Origin: a virus
Strand: one strand, 5' to 3'
IMG/VR virus record: IMGVR_UViG_3300037189_019531
Span: 1 to 58,981 of that record
DNA length: 58,981 bases
The notes below the pieces were generated by a model. The model worked only from the letters and a program-made list of their open reading frames with translations, made no database searches and was not told the origin of the DNA. Each line of letters opens with the position of its first letter. The first letter of the stretch is position 1. The position numbers and the translations under genes are program-made. Below, in pieces: positions 27,210 to 34,213 of this stretch.

Positions 27210-27719
27210 TTATACTCCTCTAAATTCTCCTTCTTGCGTAAACGCACAAGTTATTGTTCTATAAAATGGTTTATAACCCCACATATTATGTTTATTATCG
27301 GTAACAACCTTACCGTCATTTGTCACAACATAGTATCTCATTTTATTCTCATTTTCAGGATACCCAATATAATCGCCATATTTTATGTCGATTTTTAATT
27401 CTTCTAAATGATTCATATAAACCGAAACAGTCATATTACCCGGTTCATTATATCTCATTATACCTGTTTTATATGTTGTGTTCTTTGGCCCATCTATCTT
27501 AACCAACCCAAAAAATTCAACGGGTGGAAAATATCTAATTTGATCAAGGCCCGCCTCAGCATAAACAGAGTCTCCGTCAGTTTTACTGCTATCAACTCGA
27601 TACAATACTAATTTCATACCCAAATCGCCATGTAGGTATTCTTGTCCAATTTGGATGTTTAAATCGTAGTCTTCTTGACCAAAAAATTTGGTAAGTCTGG
27701 TTATAGGTAGTTTAGCCAT
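27210..27719 (-). CDS. 14: Neck / head-completion protein, gp14-like
   Basis: A 169-residue protein with the pattern of the T4 gp14 neck family: LYRVDSSKTD, an aromatic RYFPPVEFFGLVKI strand, YNEPGNMTVSVYMNHLEELKIDIKYGDYIGY and finally YRTITCAF. In T4 gp13 and gp14 close the filled head and receive the tail. It is shorter than T4 gp14 (256). The gp13-like gene lies 2 kb away on the opposite strand, separated by the SNF2 helicase. The N-terminus MAKLPITRLTKFF is followed by a helix/loop. The upstream sequence contains ATTAAACTATTTATTAGG, a variant of the late motif. Assignment is moderate and rests on pattern plus context. Confidence 0.55.
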   Translation of the reverse strand: MAKLPITRLTKFFGQEDYDLNIQIGQEYLHGDLGMKLVLYRVDSSKTDGDSVYAEAGLDQIRYFPPVEFFGLVKIDGPKNTTYKTGIMRYNEPGNMTVSVYMNHLEELKIDIKYGDYIGYPENENKMRYYVVTNDGKVVTDNKHNMWGYKPFYRTITCAFTQEGEFRGV

Positions 27720-27768
27720 ATCCTAATAAATAGTTTAATCTTTTATTCTATTTAGTTATATTATAACA

Positions 27769-29520
27769 ATGAGCACAATGATACCAGAAATAGAGGCTAG
27801 AGATGTATTGACGACGTATGAAGGTTCTAACAACCATTTATTAGAATTTAAGCGAAAATTTATAGATGTTAAGAATTTTAAATTAACAAGACCTCAAGCT
27901 GAGTATGTTTTAAAATATAAAGATGTGACCCCAAAAGTTGCTAAAAAGTATATTAGTATAGTTTCTTCGTTTGGGGAAAAAATTCAAGAGGAACGACTTT
28001 TACCAAAAGCACCTGAACAAATTTGGTGTGAGAAATTATTATGTGAATCCGATAAAGCCTTTCACATATGGGGTAAAGTTTTAGATAGCGACCAACTATC
28101 AGCAATGTGGTTACCTAAAGCGGCTGTGGTTCAACCCGAAAAAAAATTAAATAGGGTTATTGATTATTCAGTGTATGAAACTCGTCCTCCATTGGAGCAC
28201 CAAAAAGTCGCAATTGAAAAGTTATTAGCAAACGATAAGTTTATTCTTGCTGACGATATGGGTTTGGGTAAAACTACCTCAGCTGTCATTGCGTCATTAG
28301 AAAGTGGTGCAAAAAAAATATTAATTGTTTGTCCCGCATCTCTTAAAATAAATTGGGAAAGAGAAATTAAAAATTATACCGATAGGAGAGTCTTAATTGT
28401 TGAAGGACGTAAATGGGGTTCTACATTTGATTTTTATATTATCAATTATGATATTATTAAAAACTATCATTCAACAGATAAATCAGAAGATAGTGATGAT
28501 TATAAATTATTAGTAAACGCAGGATTTGATTTAGCAATTGTGGATGAAGCGCATTACGTTTCAAATACAACAGCAAATAGAACTCGTTTATTAAATGACG
28601 TGTTAGAACAAATTCCTAAGGTTTGGTTACTAACAGGAACTCCGATGACCTCAAGACCAATTAACTATTTCAACTTATTAAAGATTGTTGATTCGCCTTT
28701 GACATTGAATTGGCAATCATATGTTCGTAGATATTGTAAAGGTTTTCAATTTAGAGTGGGTAACAGAAAAGTGTGGAATACAAGTGGGGCAAGCAATTTG
28801 GACGAACTGCGCGAAAGAACAAAGAACATTGTATTAAGAAGAATGAAAACTGATATTCTTGATTTACCTGAAAAAATTATCACGCCGATTTTCGTTGAAT
28901 TAACAAGTAAGATGTATGATGAGGAATTGGAAGAATTTACAAGAATTAGCAATGAAAAGAAAGATGAAGACACTATAACAGTAACTTTAAATCGTTTAAT
29001 GAAAGTTAGACAATTAATTTCTTATGAGAAGATTCCTTATACTTGTGAACTAATTGATAGATGTTTAGATCAAGGTAAAAAAGTAATTGTGTTAACAAAC
29101 TTTACAATGACTTTAGATATGCTTCACGAAAAGTATAAAAAGAATTCTGTGGTGTTGGATGGTCGTATGACTAAAGACAGAAGACAAGAAGCTGTTGATA
29201 AATTTCAAAACGAAGATAAAATAAAAGTATTCATTGGTAACATTAAAGCTGCGGGCGTCGGTATTACTTTAACTGCTGCTGAGGTTGTTATTATGAATGA
29301 CTTATCATTTGTCCCTGCCGACCACTCCCAAGGTGAGGATAGAGCTTATAGATACGGTCAAAAAAATAGTGTATTGGTTTATTATCCCGTTTTTGAAAAT
29401 ACGATTGAAAAGATTATTTACAATATTTTACAAAAGAAAAAGAACGTCATTGATCAAGTAATGGGTGACGGTGAATATTCGGAATCGTTCAGTAAAGACT
29501 TACTTAAGAGCCTCCTTTAG
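27769..29520 (+). CDS. SNF2-family DNA helicase/translocase (SMARCAL1/UvsW-like role)
   Basis: A 583-residue superfamily 2 ATPase. Motif I is DDMGLGKTT at 162-170, motif II DEAH at 259-262, motif III LTGTP, and the C-terminal half has AAGVGITLTAA and QGEDRAYRYGQ, the SNF2-specific motifs V and VI. The ending with KIIYNILQKKKNVIDQVMGDG resembles SMARCAL1/ZRANB3-type annealing helicases. In T4 the corresponding job, branch migration and fork regression during recombination, is done by UvsW; here an SNF2-type enzyme probably fills it. The first ~130 residues are helical and may bind DNA. It stands alone on the plus strand between neck genes, overlaps the convergent 68-residue gene by 21 bases, and its leader has a TATATTAT box near the ATG. 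Confidence 0.88.
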   Translation: MSTMIPEIEARDVLTTYEGSNNHLLEFKRKFIDVKNFKLTRPQAEYVLKYKDVTPKVAKKYISIVSSFGEKIQEERLLPKAPEQIWCEKLLCESDKAFHIWGKVLDSDQLSAMWLPKAAVVQPEKKLNRVIDYSVYETRPPLEHQKVAIEKLLANDKFILADDMGLGKTTSAVIASLESGAKKILIVCPASLKINWEREIKNYTDRRVLIVEGRKWGSTFDFYIINYDIIKNYHSTDKSEDSDDYKLLVNAGFDLAIVDEAHYVSNTTANRTRLLNDVLEQIPKVWLLTGTPMTSRPINYFNLLKIVDSPLTLNWQSYVRRYCKGFQFRVGNRKVWNTSGASNLDELRERTKNIVLRRMKTDILDLPEKIITPIFVELTSKMYDEELEEFTRISNEKKDEDTITVTLNRLMKVRQLISYEKIPYTCELIDRCLDQGKKVIVLTNFTMTLDMLHEKYKKNSVVLDGRMTKDRRQEAVDKFQNEDKIKVFIGNIKAAGVGITLTAAEVVIMNDLSFVPADHSQGEDRAYRYGQKNSVLVYYPVFENTIEKIIYNILQKKKNVIDQVMGDGEYSESFSKDLLKSLL

Positions 29521-29706
29521 TTGTTTTATACAATCTTCTATTAGGTTTGTTAGGTTTTCGTCTTCAGGGTTTCCAACCAAGGCGGATATTCGTTTATTTT
29601 CAAAATCTATTGAAAATACATTATCCTCACCCTCCTTTGCTTTGTATGAAAACTCAAAATTGTTTTTTCCGCCAATTTCAAATAGTTCGTATAGTTTACT
29701 GTTCAT
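29500..29706 (-). CDS. Small hypothetical protein, convergent with the SNF2 helicase
   Basis: A 68-residue protein, MNSKLYELFEIGG onward, with a beta-rich first half (FSYKAKEGEDNVFSIDFENKRISALV) and a helical acidic end (NLTNLIEDCIKQLKEALK). I chose the ATG at 29706 over an upstream TTG because a perfect Bacteroidota-type promoter ends just five bases before it. The overlap with the helicase 3' end is 21 bases. A plus-strand frame exists over the same DNA but has no supporting start context. Function unknown; the host-type promoter suggests early expression. Confidence 0.6.
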   Translation of the reverse strand: MNSKLYELFEIGGKNNFEFSYKAKEGEDNVFSIDFENKRISALVGNPEDENLTNLIEDCIKQLKEALK

Positions 29707-29711
29707 ATAAT

Positions 29712-29743
29712 CAAATATAAGCAAAATTCAAATATTTATCAAA
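29712..29743 (-). promoter_or_regulatory. Host-type (Bacteroidota) promoter for the 68-residue gene
   Basis: Minus strand TTTG (29743-29740), 20-base spacer, TATATTTG (29719-29712), five bases before the ATG. This matches the Bacteroidota -33/-7 consensus TTTG and TAnnTTTG. Its -33 box touches the plus-strand AATATTTATC motif of the divergent gp13 gene. Confidence 0.6.
29731..29740 (+). promoter_or_regulatory. Late-type A/T motif before the gp13-like gene
   Basis: Plus strand AATATTTATC, four bases before the ATG at 29745, in the 38-base divergent gap shared with a host-type promoter. Confidence 0.4.
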
Positions 29744-29744
29744 T

Positions 29745-30857
29745 ATGAGCGACATTATTTCACAATCTGACAAACAAAAATTATACACCCAGATATTCCA
29801 TTTATTGGGATTACCTGTTCGTGGTGTGGAATTAACGGAAGAACAAATGGATACTTTCTTGGAGTTATCTATTTCCGAATATGAACAATATGTGAGTGAC
29901 TGGTTGATAGAATCACAATGGTCATCATTATATGGATTAAACGTTGATACTCAATCTTTGAGTAGAGCTTTTACAACAAGAAGTTTGGATTTTGAAACTC
30001 AATATACACATTCTTATTCTAAAATAGTTGGTTTACAAGCAGGTGGTGATTGGGAGTTAAAGAAAGATTATATTACTTTAGAAAAAGGACAACAAATATA
30101 TGAAATACCTGCAGGACGTGAAATAAATGAGGTTTTATGGTTTACTCGTGCAACATTAACCGATTCAATTGTTGACCCATTCTTGGGTGGATTTGGTGGT
30201 CTTGGTGGTGTTGGATTTGGTGGCGTGGGTGGATTTGCTCAGGTTGGAACTTCAGGTTCTTATTTCCTATTACCTGCATTTGACTTGTTATTAAGAATGG
30301 GTGATAGAAACCTTAAGAATAGAATGATTGGTGGTGATTTAACATATAGAATCACTGCAGGTCCTGAAGGTAAAAAGCTATTACACTTATTAAATGTTCC
30401 GGGCGGCAGATTTGATTTCGGTTCATTACAAAATAGTTATCAAGTTTGGTATTGGTATTATGATACTATGGATAGAGACACTTGTTTAAAGAAAAACAAA
30501 GATGTTATTAAATTACCTTCAGATGTCGATACTGAGGCGCTTACATGGGATTCATTAAATAAACCCTCTCAGAATTGGGTAAGAAAATATCTTATCGCCT
30601 ACTCTAAAGAGGGTTTGGGTAGAATCTGGGGTAAATTCTCAGGAGATTTACAAGTTCCTGATAATTCAGTTAAATTAGATTACAATTCATTACTTACCGA
30701 AGGTAAAGATGAAAAATCTAAATTAGTTGAAGAACTTATGGCAAGATTAGAAAGATTACGTCCCGACAAAATGCTTGAAAGAAAAGCAGGTGAGGCTGAA
30801 AATCTTAACAAATCTTTGAAGTTCAGAGCAATGCCAAGCCCTATTAATATTATTTAA
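29745..30857 (+). CDS. 13: Neck / head-completion protein, gp13-like
   Basis: A 370-residue protein resembling the gp13 neck family. The N-terminal helical part has LLGLPVRGVELTEEQMDTFLELSISEYEQYVSDW, a pattern found in head-completion proteins of T4-like phages. It continues with KKDYITLEKGQQIYEIPAGREINEVLWFTRA, a Gly/Phe-rich loop (FLGGFGGLGGVGFGGVGGF, residues ~147-165) and a C-terminal part with a region WVRKYLIAYSKEGLGRIWGKFSG followed by a helical tail. T4 gp13 has 309 residues. Together with gp14 it would seal the portal after DNA packaging. It is alone on the plus strand and its stop codon overlaps that of the convergent polymerase gene by four bases. The Gly-rich loop is unusual. Confidence 0.62.
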   Translation: MSDIISQSDKQKLYTQIFHLLGLPVRGVELTEEQMDTFLELSISEYEQYVSDWLIESQWSSLYGLNVDTQSLSRAFTTRSLDFETQYTHSYSKIVGLQAGGDWELKKDYITLEKGQQIYEIPAGREINEVLWFTRATLTDSIVDPFLGGFGGLGGVGFGGVGGFAQVGTSGSYFLLPAFDLLLRMGDRNLKNRMIGGDLTYRITAGPEGKKLLHLLNVPGGRFDFGSLQNSYQVWYWYYDTMDRDTCLKKNKDVIKLPSDVDTEALTWDSLNKPSQNWVRKYLIAYSKEGLGRIWGKFSGDLQVPDNSVKLDYNSLLTEGKDEKSKLVEELMARLERLRPDKMLERKAGEAENLNKSLKFRAMPSPINII

Positions 30858-33751
30858 CTTTCTATCGCATGATAAGCATAATCATGTCCATTTGTTTCAA
30901 TGATTTCATCTTCATTACTTACGGTGCTATTTGCTTGTAATGCAACAACTTTTCTATTGTGCTCAACCCAATTTTGGTCAACAAGTTCTAAACTGTTTTC
31001 AACATACATAAAGAAAGGGTCTCTTTTAACTCTGTTCCAAAACAAAACTTCACTATCAGATAAAGTCATTACTTCATCAAATTTATCTTGACCATCTTCT
31101 TTTAATGGGAAACCATTAACAAGTTCACATTGTGATTTAGTAAAGTATTGTCTATCCTTTGGGTCTTCAATTAAGATGTCGTCACGAATATCTGTTTTGA
31201 ATACACATAATAATGGTTCAATTCTTTTATTGAAATTATTCAAATAACGAGCAACATTATAATCACCTTTCAAATCAGGATTATTAGTAATTTCCTTTTC
31301 AGGAATCATATAACAATTAATTTCAATATAATCATTTGGCATTGGGTGACCATGTTTAGCTAAAAATTCTTCTTGTGCTTTTTTAGTTGGTTTAGTTATT
31401 TTTTGAACATCGCCTGATGATTTTTTAATACCGTTATTAACATAATAGATTGTTTCACCGAGACCCGCAGGATAATTGTTTTCCAAAATTAATTCCATGT
31501 GTGCTTGTCTCGACATTAATGAACCTGCTTTAGTAGTTTTCTTAATGTGTTTTTTATAATCCTCTAACGATTGTTTAACACGAGATTTGTTTGCAATCTT
31601 TGCTAATGGAATTTCCTTATTATAAATTTTATTTACATAATCATAATACAATTCCACAAAAGCATGACCATCGCCATTTAACAAATATTTTAAACCTTCA
31701 TCTAAAAACTCAACAACATATTGTTGTAATTTTTTTGACTTGATAGTATTACCCGTTAATTTAATTTTCTCTTTACCTTTTTTCATCATTTTGATAATGT
31801 AATTCTTACGAGATACATTAATACAAGCAGGCGCAACATAGTCAATATCTAAACCCATTTCATTTCTCATAAAGATATCATTGAATTCGGCTGTGTCTGC
31901 TTCAATACCTTTATATTCTTTACCCTCTTCGGTTAATTCATTTAAACCTTTACCAATATATGTGTGTGTATCAATTGTTGAGGGCGTTTCAAAGTTAACA
32001 CCATCCGTATCCATCACAAGAGGTTTATAACCTTTTTTCATAAAGAACATAATCATCATACGTAAACATTGACGACCTGTGCAAGTAATTGTTTCACCCA
32101 TATTCATATCTCCCCAAGGAAATACATGTGGTGCAGATAATGAACCAAAATAAGCGTTAATAAAAATCTTAATCGGTAATTGTTTACGGTCATACATTTC
32201 AGCTTCAACTGGATTTGTTTTAGCCAATTCACCCGCTAAACGTTTATACTTAATACGAATGTTACGGAAATATTTTAACATTGATTTCTGAACGCCCATA
32301 ACATCACATTCAGGGAACACATCATATACTAATTGAATTGATGGATAAAGTGATGCATAGTCAAACTTAACGATATTCTTTGAATAGCCGACATTTAACA
32401 AACGTGATAAACCACCTGTGATTGCTCGCTTCTCATCTTTTGCGGGAATCGCTAAACCATTTTCATAAGACCAAGCTAACATGATAATTTTCCATAATGT
32501 AGCTGTTCCCATTGTTGCAATCCTCTCATATGTTGTTGGGACTAACTTAGAAAGTAAAAATGTTGATTGACTAAAAGAATCATCAACAACCATAGTTTCT
32601 GTTAAGTCATCATCAAGATATTGCTCCACGATTTTTTGCCCACCCCATACTTCAAATTTATTTGGATATTTTATTAATAAATCTTCGGTACCAGGTTCAC
32701 CAACTAATTTGTAACCACCTGTTTTAGGATTTACATAATATGTTTCATTATCCAAATATATTTTAGAAATTTTTGAACCTTCTACATAAACACGATTAGG
32801 TTTTTCTTTTTCCAAATATTTTGTAATGTATTTTAATCCCCATGATTTGATTTCTGAGTTGATTGCTTGTGCTCTACGAACAGCATGCGCAATATCAACA
32901 ATGTTAAATCCCCATATGACATGTTGTTTGTATGGTTCAACTTCATTAGCAAGTTTAAGCATACCTTCTTTTTCTGAAATACCATCATTTGTAAATATTT
33001 TGGTTAAGCCTTGAGTATCGACCCCTAAAATTTCAGCACGCTTTAATATAAATGGCCAGTCAAAAAATGCTGAGTTATATCCACCGATTATTGTTGGTTT
33101 TATTTCTCTAATAATTAAGAAAAATTCTTCAATACATTTTTTTTCACCATCTTCACCAAACGCAGGAATAGTTCTGTTTAACCCTCTATTATCTTTAACA
33201 CCAATCAAAATAATGTTACAATTTTCGGGTTCCAAACCTGTCGTCTCAATATCGAATACAAATCGATGAACACCTGAATAATCATCAATACCTTTAAATA
33301 ATCTTTTTCTCTTATCTATTAGATATTGCTCAACAGGCGATAAAATAGCAAAGTATTGTCTAAAATTTTCACCCCATGGGTCAATACCACCCTCTTTAAA
33401 AAAACTTGTTAAATTGGTGTAACTCTTTAATGATTTAACCAAATACTTTAAGCCATTTTCTAATCGTTCGTTTCCATCGGTTTCAAGTTTTTCTATAATA
33501 ATTCCATGTTTGGTCATCGCCTTTTTTTGCGTTGCTTTAGAATTACCATAAAACCCTAAGCCCGATAAATCACCAACCCATAAGAATGGTGTGAACGTAT
33601 CTGGTTTGATAATTTTACCCTGTTCAGGGTCTTGAATAATTTTGTGAATTTTGTTTGTTCTGTAGTCGTATTCGACTCCAACGATATACATTTCATCGTC
33701 GCCGCCATTGAGAAATGCCTCAATAACCTCCTGAGAGATAACCTCTTTCAT
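30854..33751 (-). CDS. 43: Family B replicative DNA polymerase (gp43 type)
   Basis: A 965-residue replicative polymerase with proofreading. The 3'-5' exonuclease domain has Exo I FDIET (D167, E169) and Exo II GYNSAFFDWPF (D231). The polymerase domain has motif A KFDYASLYPS (D464), motif B KIFINAYFGSLSAP (~528-541) and motif C MDTDG (D581, D583). Size and order match phage family B enzymes (T4 gp43, 898). The C-terminus is extended with an acidic tail and may bind a sliding clamp. All catalytic acids are present. The gene is isolated between the plus-strand gp13-like gene and the minus-strand fibre cluster and has its own 91-base upstream gap with an inverted repeat. Clamp and clamp loader genes are not in the window. 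Confidence 0.96.
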   Translation of the reverse strand: MKEVISQEVIEAFLNGGDDEMYIVGVEYDYRTNKIHKIIQDPEQGKIIKPDTFTPFLWVGDLSGLGFYGNSKATQKKAMTKHGIIIEKLETDGNERLENGLKYLVKSLKSYTNLTSFFKEGGIDPWGENFRQYFAILSPVEQYLIDKRKRLFKGIDDYSGVHRFVFDIETTGLEPENCNIILIGVKDNRGLNRTIPAFGEDGEKKCIEEFFLIIREIKPTIIGGYNSAFFDWPFILKRAEILGVDTQGLTKIFTNDGISEKEGMLKLANEVEPYKQHVIWGFNIVDIAHAVRRAQAINSEIKSWGLKYITKYLEKEKPNRVYVEGSKISKIYLDNETYYVNPKTGGYKLVGEPGTEDLLIKYPNKFEVWGGQKIVEQYLDDDLTETMVVDDSFSQSTFLLSKLVPTTYERIATMGTATLWKIIMLAWSYENGLAIPAKDEKRAITGGLSRLLNVGYSKNIVKFDYASLYPSIQLVYDVFPECDVMGVQKSMLKYFRNIRIKYKRLAGELAKTNPVEAEMYDRKQLPIKIFINAYFGSLSAPHVFPWGDMNMGETITCTGRQCLRMMIMFFMKKGYKPLVMDTDGVNFETPSTIDTHTYIGKGLNELTEEGKEYKGIEADTAEFNDIFMRNEMGLDIDYVAPACINVSRKNYIIKMMKKGKEKIKLTGNTIKSKKLQQYVVEFLDEGLKYLLNGDGHAFVELYYDYVNKIYNKEIPLAKIANKSRVKQSLEDYKKHIKKTTKAGSLMSRQAHMELILENNYPAGLGETIYYVNNGIKKSSGDVQKITKPTKKAQEEFLAKHGHPMPNDYIEINCYMIPEKEITNNPDLKGDYNVARYLNNFNKRIEPLLCVFKTDIRDDILIEDPKDRQYFTKSQCELVNGFPLKEDGQDKFDEVMTLSDSEVLFWNRVKRDPFFMYVENSLELVDQNWVEHNRKVVALQANSTVSNEDEIIETNGHDYAYHAIES

Positions 33752-33783
33752 TTTATATATTTTTTTAATGTGACGTATTAGCT

Positions 33784-33798
33784 TGTGGATTTTCCACA
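33784..33798. promoter_or_regulatory. Inverted repeat upstream of the DNA polymerase gene
   Basis: TGTGGA-TTT-TCCACA, 33 bases before the polymerase ATG at 33751. No T tract follows, so it is not a terminator. In T4, gp43 represses its own mRNA by binding an operator hairpin at the ribosome binding site; this hairpin lies further upstream, so an operator role is only a possibility. Confidence 0.35.
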
Positions 33799-33842
33799 GT
33801 TTGCCTTGTTTACATTAATAAGTATAACGAAAAAAAAGGGTA

Positions 33843-34199
33843 TTAAGAAATTATGTTGATAAATAATTTTTCTTTAATTGGAACGATTAAAAGATTACCA
33901 TCAGCAAAGTTAATATTAATTTTTCCTTCAAATCGACCGATTGTTGAAGTTTGCTGTTTTGTAAATCTGTGTGTGATATATATTTCATCAGTTTGATAAC
34001 CATATTTTTTTGTTCTTAACACAGTTGAGCAAGGGCTATCCAATACCTGATATTCGCTTGTTGTTGCATCCATCATTTCTAATGTAATTGTTGCGGTTTC
34101 CAATGTATCATTAAAAGATGACTTGTCGTTTTTACCGTCATCAATTAATCTCATTTTTAATATTGGGTCTGTCGCCCCTTGTCTGATAAAAAATTCCAT
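33843..34199 (-). CDS. Small beta-sandwich virion protein, possibly BppU-N-like
   Basis: A 118-residue beta-rich protein. The opening FIRQGATDPILKMRLIDDG, then ATITLEMMDATT and the ending GRFEGKININFADGN resemble the N-terminal domain of receptor-binding baseplate proteins (BppU-like), where the chain alternates strands and a closing F-x-DG turn. It follows the Pro/Thr-linker fibre gene by 14 bases and is the last gene of the adhesion cassette. That context supports an adapter or attachment role in the tail-fibre network. The family resemblance is weak and could be a generic Ig-like fold. Confidence 0.5.
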   Translation of the reverse strand: MEFFIRQGATDPILKMRLIDDGKNDKSSFNDTLETATITLEMMDATTSEYQVLDSPCSTVLRTKKYGYQTDEIYITHRFTKQQTSTIGRFEGKININFADGNLLIVPIKEKLFINIIS

Positions 34200-34213
34200 A
34201 TTTAAAAATTATA

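Noticed and set aside
29465-29710. An 81-codon plus-strand frame over the 3' end of the SNF2 gene
   Set aside because: The opposing 68-residue minus-strand gene has a clear ATG and a consensus promoter; the plus frame has neither and looks like random Ser/Phe-rich sequence.
33784-33798. Inverted repeat as a terminator between fibre and polymerase genes
   Set aside because: The stem is only six base pairs with no T tract on either side, so I list it only as a possible regulatory element.
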